Shown here in pieces: positions 17,380 through 26,174 of a stretch of DNA of 64,000 nt. Position 1 is the first letter of the stretch. Each line of letters starts with the position of its first letter. A model generated the notes under the pieces. It was not told where the DNA came from. It saw only the letters and a list, made by a program, of their open reading frames with translations, and searched no databases. This stretch comes from Methylocystis iwaonis (GTDB lineage Bacteria; Pseudomonadota; Alphaproteobacteria; Rhizobiales; Beijerinckiaceae): contig NZ_AP027142.1 of the NCBI RefSeq assembly GCF_027925385.1, positions 2,462,001 to 2,526,000 on the forward strand, in the 5' to 3' direction. The position numbers and the translations under genes are program-made.

Positions 17380-20300
17380 TCAACCGTTCTTCAGGGCCAG
17401 CGCCAACGCCGCATCGAGCGCCGCGTCATCCGCTTCCACGACAGACGCAGTCTCGGTCCAAATAATAAAGCAGCGCGCCTTCTTTTGCGGATAAAGCGGC
17501 GCGAGCGCCGCCCTGTAGAGCGCGAGCTGACGAAGCTGAGTCGCATCGAGCGCCTCGCGCGGGCGGCTCGTCTTGAAATCGGCGATCAGCAATTCATCGT
17601 CCGTCTCGGCAAGCCGGTCGATGCGGCCCGATACGACATGCCCTTCCGCAAGCGCGGAGACGATGTCGACCTCGGCGGCCGAGCGCGACCCAAAGAGCTG
17701 CGCGAGCCGCGGATCTGAAACCACTGCCATCGCAGCCTCGACGATCTGCGCGCGCGTGGCGTCGTCGAGCGTTGCGCCGCGAAGGTCGATAAAGCGCTTG
17801 GCGGCCTCTTCGCGACGCGCCTGCGGACATTCGGGAAGATGCTGCAGCAAAGCATGCGTCAGCCGCCCGATCAGAATGCGCGCAGCGTCGCTCTTCCGGG
17901 GCGCCACGCCATAGAGATCGCCAAGCGCATCGGCGCCGGCCAATGCGCTCGACGGCCGCAAAGGCGGCATGGGCGCGCTCTCACGCGGCGCGGGCGCGCG
18001 CGCAAAGGATGGAATTTCGATGCTGCTGAAGACCGCGTCGCCACACGCAAGATCGTGGCGCAACTGAACGTCGCCACGACTCAGAATGTATCCGTCGGGC
18101 GCGTCGGGATCGTCGCGTTCTTTGCAGCTTTCCTTCAAGGCGTCGACGATCATCTTGTGCCAGCAGCCGTCGGCGGGCCCCTTCTCGCCGTGGTATCCCG
18201 CAATATAGAGCCGCTCCTCGGCGCGCGTCATGGCGACGTAAAGCAAGCGCCGATGCTCCGCGCGTTCGGCCTCGCGATGCGCCTCGCGCGCAGCGGTAAT
18301 GGCGGCAGGGTCGCTGTCCTTGCCGCGCGACCAGACAAGCGAAAGCGCGTCTTCGTCTCCCAGCGTGAAGAGCTTGGGATCGTGTTTTCCCGATGGGGCG
18401 CCGCAAGTGTCGGGCAGAAACACGATCTTCGCTTCGAGCCCCTTCGCCGCATGAGCGGTCATCACGCGCACGGCCGCGCCTGCCGCCTCCATGTCGCGTT
18501 TGATGGAGAGATCGAGCCTCTCCACCATCGCCAGAAAGCTGACGAGCGAGGGCGACTCCTCACGCTCGAACGACAGCGCGAGCCGCAGAAATTCGTCGAT
18601 CGCGTCATTAGCTTCGGGCCCCAGACGCGCGACGACACGGCGCCGCCCCTCGCCCGGCCCGAGTATCTTCGCGTAAAACTCGAACGGCACCAGCGCGAAG
18701 GCGTCACGCCGCCAGCTCTCTATCAAGCGCGCGGCGGCGCGATAGGTTTCGTCTTCGGCTTGCGCAAGCGCATCAAAGAGCGAAGCGGGCCTGGGCGGCG
18801 CGAGCTTGATGAGATCGTCGTCATCAAAGCCGAAGATCGGCGATTTCAAAACTGTCGCGAGCGTGAGATCGTCCTGCGGGAGCAGCACGACGCGCCCCAA
18901 AGCGACGAGGTCGTTCACGGCGATATGGGCGCCGAGGTCCAGCCTGTCGGCGCCGGCGACAGGAACATTCTCCGACTTCAGCGCACGGATCAGCGCTTCG
19001 AAGAAAGCGCCGCGCTTGCGCACGACGATGAGAATATCGCGCGGCTCGACGCGCCGCGCCGTCTTGTTCTCGTGCACGCACTCGCCGCTCTCGGGCGCCA
19101 AAAGAGCGCGAATTTTTTTCGCGATTCTGCGCGCGAGACGTTCGGGCGGATCGCTCGATGTGGCGTAATCGAGCGGCAGGCGCCAGTCCTCGGGCTCCTC
19201 CTTGCCGGATGGGCCGATCGGCTTCCAGATCTCGACCAGCGCCGGAAGGTGGCTTTTCGCCGCCTCATGTTTAAGTGGCGGCTTGTCCGGATCGGAGTCG
19301 CAAGTTAAGCCGACGTCATTATCCGCAAAGTTGAACACGTCGTCGACGGCGGCGAGGACGCCTGGCGCCGAGCGGAAGGATTCAACGAGCCGCACATATT
19401 CGAAATGCTGTTCGACAGCGAGAAAGCCACGCTCGAAGCTGCGCCGCATGGCGTCGAATTTCTCCGGCGCCGCGCCCTGGAAGGAGAAGATCGACTGCTT
19501 GTCGTCGCCGACGGCGAAGAAGCTTCGGGCCAAGCGCCTCGCGCCGACGCCCGCGCAAAATTCCTTGGCGATCGCCGTGAGAATGTCCCATTGCCGCGCG
19601 CTCGTATCCTGCGCCTCGTCGAGCAGAATGTGATCGATTTGCGAGTCGAGCTTGTAGAGCACCCAGGAGGGATTCGAGCGATTGAGCAGGCGCCGCGCGC
19701 TTTCGATGAGATCGTCGTAATCGAGAAGATTGCGGTAGCGCTTCGAGCGCTCATATTCGGCGATGATCGCGTCGCCGAGGAGCGCGAGCGCCAAGGAGCG
19801 CGCGACCACCGCCGCCGCTTTGCGTTTTTCGATGAGCAGTCCGAGCCGATCGCGCTCCGCCTCCAACTGCTCCAACAGGCCCGGCGCGCGCTTCTGCAAT
19901 CCGCTCGTGATGATCTTTGTCTTTTCGCCGCCGCGCGGCGTTCCTTTATCGGTGTAGAAGACAGAGACATAACTATCGGCGCGCTCAGTGGGCGACGTCA
20001 GCGCCATTGCTCGCTTGAGATGTTCGGCGAGCTTCTTGTCGTTGGCCGAACCGAGTTGCAGCAACGCCAATAGCTCGGGCCATGTCTCAAAGCCCTCGAC
20101 CATCTCCGCTTCGATTAGCGCGAGCGTCTCGTCCTCATCGAGACCCAGACGGCGCCGCAGGCGACGCGAATAATCTTCTCGATCGAAAGCCTGCGCCAGC
20201 GCGTCGCGCTTGGTGAGCAGCTCGTTGCAGAGATCGTCGAAGCCATTCTCCGTCGTCTCCTGCGCGACGAGCGTCAGCGCGTCGTGCAAGTCGCACTCGC

Positions 20301-20817
20301 TCTGCATTGCTTCTTGGATCGCGCGCAGCTTCGAGGTCTGCAAAAGCTCGGCGCGCGCCATATCGTCGAGCACGCTGAAGCCCGCCGGCGCATTGGCCTC
20401 AAGCGGAAAAATATGCAGCAGCTTTTCGCAGAAGGCGTGGATCGTCTGGATTTTCAACCCGCCCGGCGTCTCCACCGCGCGGGCGAACAGGCGGCGCGCG
20501 AAATCAAGCTGCGCCGGCGTCGGCGCTCCCGCGCCCATCTCCTCGATTTCTCGGGCGAGCGTTTCGTCATCGAGCAAGGCCCATTGCGCCAGCCTGTCGA
20601 AAATACGCGTCGACATATTGGCTGCAGCGGCCTTGGTGAAGGTCAGGCACAGGATCTGCGAAGGGCGCACGCCTTCGAGCAGCAAACGCAACACGCGTTG
20701 CGTGAGCACATAGGTTTTGCCAGAGCCCGCATGGGCCGACACCCATGCCGACACGCGCGGATCGGAGGCCTTATGCTGGGCGCGAACGGTCATCGAGACG
20801 AAGACGCGGTCGCTCAT
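17380..20817 (-). CDS. addA: Double-strand break repair helicase-nuclease AddA
   Basis: Large subunit of the AddAB helicase-nuclease, which resects broken DNA ends for recombination. The 1145-aa product (start MSDRVFVSMTVRAQHKASDP) has Walker A in SAHAGSGKT near residue 30, the UvrD-type motif LLDEAQDTSARQWDIL, later SFRSAPGVL and VMTAHAAKGLEAKIVFLPDT, and a C-terminal RecB-like nuclease with GRIDRLAETDDELLIADFKT. The ATG at 20817 overlaps the addB stop as ATGA, so this start is preferred to the upstream in-frame codon at 20844. In many alphaproteobacteria trxA follows addA; here the next feature is a repeat block. Confidence 0.96.
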   Translation of the reverse strand: MSDRVFVSMTVRAQHKASDPRVSAWVSAHAGSGKTYVLTQRVLRLLLEGVRPSQILCLTFTKAAAANMSTRIFDRLAQWALLDDETLAREIEEMGAGAPTPAQLDFARRLFARAVETPGGLKIQTIHAFCEKLLHIFPLEANAPAGFSVLDDMARAELLQTSKLRAIQEAMQSECDLHDALTLVAQETTENGFDDLCNELLTKRDALAQAFDREDYSRRLRRRLGLDEDETLALIEAEMVEGFETWPELLALLQLGSANDKKLAEHLKRAMALTSPTERADSYVSVFYTDKGTPRGGEKTKIITSGLQKRAPGLLEQLEAERDRLGLLIEKRKAAAVVARSLALALLGDAIIAEYERSKRYRNLLDYDDLIESARRLLNRSNPSWVLYKLDSQIDHILLDEAQDTSARQWDILTAIAKEFCAGVGARRLARSFFAVGDDKQSIFSFQGAAPEKFDAMRRSFERGFLAVEQHFEYVRLVESFRSAPGVLAAVDDVFNFADNDVGLTCDSDPDKPPLKHEAAKSHLPALVEIWKPIGPSGKEEPEDWRLPLDYATSSDPPERLARRIAKKIRALLAPESGECVHENKTARRVEPRDILIVVRKRGAFFEALIRALKSENVPVAGADRLDLGAHIAVNDLVALGRVVLLPQDDLTLATVLKSPIFGFDDDDLIKLAPPRPASLFDALAQAEDETYRAAARLIESWRRDAFALVPFEFYAKILGPGEGRRRVVARLGPEANDAIDEFLRLALSFEREESPSLVSFLAMVERLDLSIKRDMEAAGAAVRVMTAHAAKGLEAKIVFLPDTCGAPSGKHDPKLFTLGDEDALSLVWSRGKDSDPAAITAAREAHREAERAEHRRLLYVAMTRAEERLYIAGYHGEKGPADGCWHKMIVDALKESCKERDDPDAPDGYILSRGDVQLRHDLACGDAVFSSIEIPSFARAPAPRESAPMPPLRPSSALAGADALGDLYGVAPRKSDAARILIGRLTHALLQHLPECPQARREEAAKRFIDLRGATLDDATRAQIVEAAMAVVSDPRLAQLFGSRSAAEVDIVSALAEGHVVSGRIDRLAETDDELLIADFKTSRPREALDATQLRQLALYRAALAPLYPQKKARCFIIWTETASVVEADDAALDAALALALKNG

Positions 20818-23800
20818 GCGCCCTCTCCGCCGCCGCGCGACCATTCCTTCACGCGCGCGAGATGATCATAATCGCCTTCATGCGCAACGAGCGCCACAAA
20901 GGGGCGCGACGGATAGGGCGTCTCGGGGTTGCGATATTGCGAGAGCATCTTCACGAGTTCTTGCGCGTGCTTCGCTACCACCTCTTCGAAAGAGGCGCCG
21001 TCGAATTTCAAAGCCTGCGTCTTGCCGCCGTCCTTCAGCCCCACATAAGCGGCGCCAGAGACGACATGCGCGCCAATCTCCTTGAACGCGCCCGCCTCAA
21101 CCATCGCCGCTTCGAGGGTGAGCTGCGGCGCGAAACCCGCCTGCACCTGCTTCATGCTCGGCGGCTTGCCGGTCTTGTAGTCGAAGACGCAGGCTCTCTT
21201 ATCGGGCCCGATCTCGATGCGGTCCGCCTTCGCCGTCAGCGTGAAACTCGAACCGTCGATCAGCGGAAGCGCCCAGGACGCCGATTTCTCTATGAAGATG
21301 ACGCCACCTTCCTCGCGCCTTTGCGTTTCGAAGTCGAGGGCGTGATCGAGCCCGGCCATGAGCCTCGGCCAGACAAAGGTCTCGAAGGCCGGATCGGAAA
21401 GGAATTCCTTCAAACACGCGCGTGCGATCCCCTGGAGCTCCTCACGCGCTGTCGGCGGCAAGGGGCCGCTCGGGTGACTCGTCACGAAGGTTTCGAGCGT
21501 TTCGTGGATCGCCGTGCCGATCTCACGCGGGCCGATTTCCACGCCCAGCGGATCGAGCGGTTTCAACCTCAGAATATGCTCGGCGAAAATGGCGTAAGGG
21601 TCGCGCCGCAAGACTTCGATGCGCGTGACGCTGAGGCTCTTCGGCCGCAGCTCGATTGGCGGCCGCGGCGCCGGCCGCGATAGCGCCGTGGCCTCATCCA
21701 CGCCTGGCTGATCGAGCGCAGTTGCGAGCGCGAGCATTTTTGCGCCGCGCGCGCGACAGGCGTCGATCGCTTCGCCAGCGAGCGCTTCGAGGCGCGTGAG
21801 GAAGCGGGACGCAACGGTCGGCGAGCCATCGCGTTTGGCGGCGCGGCTGAGCACGACGCGTGTCGCGCCGAGCCCCATCATGAAGTCATGCGCGCTCTGC
21901 CCGATGCGTCGTTCGGGCGGCGAGAGCCCGAGCTGTGCGCGCATCGAACGATTCAGAAAGGCCCCCGTTTCCGTTTGCGGCGGCCAAATGCTTTCGTCCA
22001 GTCCCGCAAGCAGCATGAGGTCGGCGTCGATGAGGCGCGCTTCCAGAGGACCGAGAATTTTCAAGCGCGGATGCGCGCGCCGCGGCCCGCGCAAAGTTGT
22101 TTCGAAGGCGATGCGATCGAAGAGCGCCGCATAGGCCGAGGCGGTGAAGCCCGACGGCGCATCGGCGCGCGCGAGTCGCTCGAAAAGATCGAAGAGCGCT
22201 ACCGCCCCTTCGTCATCACTCTCCTCGGCCCCTTGCGCGATCGCCTCGAAGGCCGCGCGATGGGCGCGTGCGAAAGCCCGCAAATCCTGTGCGTCGCGCA
22301 AGGCGAGAAGCGGCGCCAAGGCTGCTTCCATATCTTGCAAAAGCGACTCGATCTGCGCCCATTGTGCGGCGTCGATGCGGCGCGCCGCAGGATGCGCGCG
22401 CCAATCGCCCGCCGCCCGCTGCGCTTCCGCCGCCCGTTGCGCATAACCAGCCGCGCTTGCCGGCAAACCCCGCAGCGCGCCGATCTCGACGCGCGGCGCC
22501 AGCGCCGCAATCTCTTCCCGCGTGTGACCAAGACGCGTGAGCGGATGCGCAAGCAGCGACGCGATGGCGATGGCGTCGAGCCCCGTCGCGCCGATCCCGG
22601 CCAGCTCCCGCGCCAGCGCGCCCGCTTGCGTCGAGGCGAGCGACGCGCCGCCGGAATCGTCGATCTCGATCTCGAAGCGCCGCAACTCGGCGGCGACGCG
22701 CCGCGCGATTGTGCGGTCGGGCGTAACGAGGGCGGCGGTTTGGCCGGGCGTCTCCAGCGCCTCGCGCAGGAACAAGGCAAGCGCGAGCGCCTCGGCCTGC
22801 TCGTCGGGCGCTTCCAGCAGGGCGACGCCGTCGAGCGCGGCATCGAAACTAGCGCTGTGAGCGCTTCGGAAATCGCGCCACACGGCCGTCGCATCCGCCG
22901 GCAACATCGCTTGCGAGACGAGCCGGCGCCGCTCGGCGCGCATATCGGATGTCGATAGCTCGCGCACGTCTTCGCGCGTCAATTGCATCACGCCGAGCAG
23001 GCGCTTCAGCATGGTCTGCGGATGGGTGAACGCAGGCTCGCCGTCGCCCTCCCCCACTTGCGCCCAGGCGGCGTCGCTCATGTCGAGACCGAGGCCCGGC
23101 AACACCACGGCGCCATTGTCGCGCGCGGCGATGGCGGAGAGCAGTCGCGCCGTCGTCGGCTGCGCGCCGGTCGAACCGATGGCGATCACCGGCGCGTGAT
23201 CCTGGCTTTCCGAGAGCTTCGCGATCTGCGCTTCGATCAGGCGCTTCTGACGCGCCGAGGCGTCGATGCGGCCCATCTCCTGCAGCATCTGCGGCCATTG
23301 CTGCAAGGCGATGCGCAGGAAGGTCGTGGTGATCGACCAATAGGGATCGAAGGCGCTGTCGTCGATTGCTCGATCTATGGCGTCAGCAGGAATGTCCTCG
23401 ATGATGAATTCGTCGATCAGCGCGCTGAGGTCCGCTGCAAGCGCATAGGCGCCGGCGGGCGAGGAGGCGACGAGAAAAGGCTCGCTTTCGTCGTAGATGA
23501 AGTCGCCCTGCCCATCCGCTGAAACGATGGCGGCGCCGACCGCCTCGGACCATTTCACGATGAGCTGCGCCAGCAGAAGACGCCGCTCCAGCTCCTCGAT
23601 TTGCGGCAGCGCGGCGGCGTCGAAATCATCCGAGAAATCGCCAAAGAGCGCGGTTGTCTCGCGCTCCTCCAATCCGCCGAGCGGCAAGATGCGCGGCAAG
23701 AGCGTTGCGCCTTTGTCGAAGGCGCGGGCGAATTGCGTGCGAAGGGCACGCGCCGCGCGTTGCGTCGGCACATAGATCGTCGTTCGCGCCATGGCGAGCG

Positions 23801-23915
23801 GCGGCGTCTCGCGCGAAAGCCCGGAGACGATCTCGCCTGCAAGAAAGGCCTCGACGAAGGTTTCGAGAAACGGCGCGCCCGGCGCAATGGTGAAGACGTT
23901 GCGCCTGACGCCCAA
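20814..23915 (-). CDS. addB: Double-strand break repair protein AddB (TTG start)
   Basis: Partner of AddA with an inactive helicase fold and a second RecB-type nuclease. The likely start is TTG at 23915 (LGVRRNVFTIAPGAPFLETF), with GGGAG six bases upstream, giving 1033 aa, normal for the alphaproteobacterial family. The frame is open to 24251 but that part is the antisense of the preceding nucleotidyltransferase gene and is not credible. Visible features are TTIYVPTQRAARALRTQF near the N-terminus, VIAIGSTGAQPTTARLL in the middle, and the nuclease signature LTAKADRIEIGPDKRACVFD followed by YKTGKPP. It starts 3 bases after the upstream stop and overlaps addA by 4. Confidence 0.94.
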   Translation of the reverse strand: MGVRRNVFTIAPGAPFLETFVEAFLAGEIVSGLSRETPPLAMARTTIYVPTQRAARALRTQFARAFDKGATLLPRILPLGGLEERETTALFGDFSDDFDAAALPQIEELERRLLLAQLIVKWSEAVGAAIVSADGQGDFIYDESEPFLVASSPAGAYALAADLSALIDEFIIEDIPADAIDRAIDDSAFDPYWSITTTFLRIALQQWPQMLQEMGRIDASARQKRLIEAQIAKLSESQDHAPVIAIGSTGAQPTTARLLSAIAARDNGAVVLPGLGLDMSDAAWAQVGEGDGEPAFTHPQTMLKRLLGVMQLTREDVRELSTSDMRAERRRLVSQAMLPADATAVWRDFRSAHSASFDAALDGVALLEAPDEQAEALALALFLREALETPGQTAALVTPDRTIARRVAAELRRFEIEIDDSGGASLASTQAGALARELAGIGATGLDAIAIASLLAHPLTRLGHTREEIAALAPRVEIGALRGLPASAAGYAQRAAEAQRAAGDWRAHPAARRIDAAQWAQIESLLQDMEAALAPLLALRDAQDLRAFARAHRAAFEAIAQGAEESDDEGAVALFDLFERLARADAPSGFTASAYAALFDRIAFETTLRGPRRAHPRLKILGPLEARLIDADLMLLAGLDESIWPPQTETGAFLNRSMRAQLGLSPPERRIGQSAHDFMMGLGATRVVLSRAAKRDGSPTVASRFLTRLEALAGEAIDACRARGAKMLALATALDQPGVDEATALSRPAPRPPIELRPKSLSVTRIEVLRRDPYAIFAEHILRLKPLDPLGVEIGPREIGTAIHETLETFVTSHPSGPLPPTAREELQGIARACLKEFLSDPAFETFVWPRLMAGLDHALDFETQRREEGGVIFIEKSASWALPLIDGSSFTLTAKADRIEIGPDKRACVFDYKTGKPPSMKQVQAGFAPQLTLEAAMVEAGAFKEIGAHVVSGAAYVGLKDGGKTQALKFDGASFEEVVAKHAQELVKMLSQYRNPETPYPSRPFVALVAHEGDYDHLARVKEWSRGGGEGA

Positions 23916-23917
23916 GC

Positions 23918-24643
23918 TTATCTCCCTTGCGCGTGGATCGCTTTCTCGGCCTCGGCGATCGCCGCGACCGTGCCGACGTGAAGCCAGAGTCCCGTGGAGA
24001 CGACGCCGAAAAGGCGCCCTCTTTCGGCCGCCGAAAAAAAGAAAGGCGCGAGCTTGAAGACGTCGCTGGACTCTTGCGCGAAAAGCTGCGGCTTGATCAG
24101 GCCAACGCCGGAATAGACATAGGGCTTGGGCCCGGCGCGGCGGATGATGCGGCCTTCGTGAGAAAGATCGAAGTCGCCATCCCAATCGACGCCGACGCTG
24201 CCCTGCGTCGGCGCAAGCAACAGCGCCGCATCCATGTCGTCGGCGTTCCAAGCTTGCGCGAGCGCGATCAGATTGGGCTGCGGCGCGTCGAACCAGAAAG
24301 CATCCGTGTTGCAGATGAAGAACGGGTCTTCGCCGATGAGCGACAAAACCTTCTTGATGCCGCCGCCCTGATCGAGCAGCACAGCGCGTTCGTCGGAAAT
24401 CACGATGCGCGGCTCGCGCCGGTCGGTAAGATGCGCTTCGATCTGATCGGCGAGATGATGCACGTTCACGATTGCCGTCTCGACGCCTGCGCGCGCGAGA
24501 TCATCCAGCGCGCGGTCGATCAGCGTGCGGCCGGCGACTGTGACCAGCGGCTTGGGAGTCTGATCGGTGAGAGGCCGCATGCGCGTGCCGAGCCCCGCCG
24601 CGAAGACCATGGCGGTCTTCGGCATGGCGACGCGCTCAGCCAT
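23918..24643 (-). CDS. Nucleotidyltransferase, MurU-like (N-acetylmuramate-1-phosphate uridylyltransferase type)
   Basis: A 241-aa sugar-phosphate nucleotidyltransferase, start MAERVAMPKTAMVFAAGLG (an alternative MPKT start lies at 24625). The NTP-binding signature FAAGLGTRMRPLTDQTPKPL is at the N-terminus, with ICNTDAFWFDAP as the metal-site region. It follows a gene whose C-terminal half is an AmgK-like sugar kinase, with 8 bases overlap. In Pseudomonas, AmgK and MurU together recycle MurNAc to UDP-MurNAc and bypass fosfomycin-sensitive synthesis. The same pathway is a good inference here; mannose-1-phosphate guanylyltransferase is the common alternative label. Confidence 0.85.
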   Translation of the reverse strand: MAERVAMPKTAMVFAAGLGTRMRPLTDQTPKPLVTVAGRTLIDRALDDLARAGVETAIVNVHHLADQIEAHLTDRREPRIVISDERAVLLDQGGGIKKVLSLIGEDPFFICNTDAFWFDAPQPNLIALAQAWNADDMDAALLLAPTQGSVGVDWDGDFDLSHEGRIIRRAGPKPYVYSGVGLIKPQLFAQESSDVFKLAPFFFSAAERGRLFGVVSTGLWLHVGTVAAIAEAEKAIHAQGR

Positions 24644-26174
24644 CACTGAAGAGTCCTGGCAGATTGGCTTCATACCAGGCGTTTATCTCAGCCAGAGCCG
24701 GGTGTCGCAAGCTCTTCTTCAGATAGGCTTCCACCCGCGGCATATGCGCCAGATATTGCGGCTTGCCGTCGCGCTGGTTGAGGCGCGCGAAGATGCCGAG
24801 CACCTTGGTCGCGCGCTGGGCCGCGAGCGTCATATAGGCCTTGGCGAAGGCCGCCATGTCGAAGGTCTCATCTGCGTCGCGACGCAGCTTGGCGTAATGG
24901 GCGAGAAGCCTCACCTCGAGCTGGTCGGGCACAGTGACGCGCGCGTCCTGGCCAAGGGAGGCCATGTCGTAAGCAGGGTGGCCGAGCACGCAATCCTGGA
25001 AGTCGATGACGCCGACGCGCTTGATCCCCTCGCGGCCGTCGAGCCAGATGAGATTGGGCGAATGATAATCGCGCAGCGTCCATGTCGGCTGAGCGCTGGC
25101 GATCTCCAGCAGCGCCTGACGCCAGAGATTGGCGAAGATCGCGCGCGCGCCGGAGGCGACGCTCGCCTTTTTATGGGCGACATACCATTCGAGCAGCAGG
25201 TCCACCTCGACCAGCAGCGCATCCATATCGTAGGGCGGAATGTGATAATTGCCCGCGCCATCGACCGGCAGCGTATCCGGCAGCTTCTGCGAATGAAGAT
25301 GGGCGAGCGCGCCGGCCGCTTCGAGATAGCGCTCGTGGATCGGCCCATTCTCGTCGACGACGCCTTCGCGGCCGAGGTCTTCGACGATGAGCAGACCGGC
25401 GGCGATGTCCTCGCCATAGATTTCCGGCGCCGAGAGGCCATGCGCGCGAAGCCCATTCGCCATGGCCACGAATGGCTTCACATTCTCGGCGAGCCGCGCG
25501 ATGGCGCTGTAGGATTTGCCGTAGCGGATCGGCGGACCGTCGGGGCGCGGCGGCGAGATCATCAGGATCGCGCGCTGGCCCTCGGGCTTTTCCAAAGTCT
25601 CATAGGCGCGCGTCGAGGCGTCGCCCATCAGGAAGCTACGTTTGACGTCGCTCCATCCCTCGCGACGCAGAAACTCGCGCAGCGCCTTGAAGGAGGCGAG
25701 CCGTTGCGCGAAGGCGCCATGGCCGGAGATGGTGACGCGGCGGGCGTCGCGATTATCGACGTCGGCGAAGCTCAGACGAACGTCGAGGCGGTCTGGCGGA
25801 AGAACCTCGGGCGCGCGCTCGGCCCATTCCACGAGGACGATGGCGTCCTCCACCGCTTCTTCCCAGCCGAGGCCGGAAAGCTCCGAAGAGGAGTCGATGC
25901 GGTAGAAATCGGCGTGAACGATTCGAACTTGATCGCTCTCGTAGACCTGCATGAGCGTGAAGGTCGGGCTTGGCGCCTCCACCGCCGGGTCTTCCATCAG
26001 CTTGCGGATGAGCGCGCGGGCGAAGGTCGTTTTACCCGCGCCGAGGTCGCCGGCGAGCGTCACGGTGTCGCCACTTTCGAGCAGCGACGCGAGATCCTGC
26101 GCGAGGGCGGCCGTCGCCGCCTCGTCCCTGACTTCCACGCGCCAGACGGTTTTCCCTGCCGCTTCGTCCGTCAC
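24636..26174 (-). CDS. tsaE: Fused TsaE ATPase and AmgK-like phosphotransferase
   Basis: A 512-aa bifunctional protein. Residues 1-150 are TsaE, the ATPase that supports synthesis of threonylcarbamoyladenosine at tRNA position 37, with Walker A AGDLGAGKTTFARALIRKL near 41 and the conserved SPTFTLMQVYES and LVEWAERAPEVLPPDRL segments. Residues 175-490 are an aminoglycoside-phosphotransferase-fold kinase with TLRDYHSPNLIWLDG (catalytic loop) and VGVIDFQDCVLGHPAYDMAS (metal site), matching AmgK-type anomeric MurNAc/GlcNAc kinases. Such fusions are known in alphaproteobacteria. The gene overlaps divL by 4 bases and the MurU-like gene by 8, implying one transcript. Confidence 0.93.
   Translation of the reverse strand: MTDEAAGKTVWRVEVRDEAATAALAQDLASLLESGDTVTLAGDLGAGKTTFARALIRKLMEDPAVEAPSPTFTLMQVYESDQVRIVHADFYRIDSSSELSGLGWEEAVEDAIVLVEWAERAPEVLPPDRLDVRLSFADVDNRDARRVTISGHGAFAQRLASFKALREFLRREGWSDVKRSFLMGDASTRAYETLEKPEGQRAILMISPPRPDGPPIRYGKSYSAIARLAENVKPFVAMANGLRAHGLSAPEIYGEDIAAGLLIVEDLGREGVVDENGPIHERYLEAAGALAHLHSQKLPDTLPVDGAGNYHIPPYDMDALLVEVDLLLEWYVAHKKASVASGARAIFANLWRQALLEIASAQPTWTLRDYHSPNLIWLDGREGIKRVGVIDFQDCVLGHPAYDMASLGQDARVTVPDQLEVRLLAHYAKLRRDADETFDMAAFAKAYMTLAAQRATKVLGIFARLNQRDGKPQYLAHMPRVEAYLKKSLRHPALAEINAWYEANLPGLFSDG

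Noticed and set aside
17839..19308. 489-aa plus-strand ORF opposite addA
   Set aside because: No ribosome site or family motif; addA is unambiguous on the other strand.
23918..24251. N-terminal extension of addB to 24251
   Set aside because: It lies entirely over the nucleotidyltransferase gene in another frame and is Arg-rich nonsense; TTG at 23915 has a proper ribosome site.
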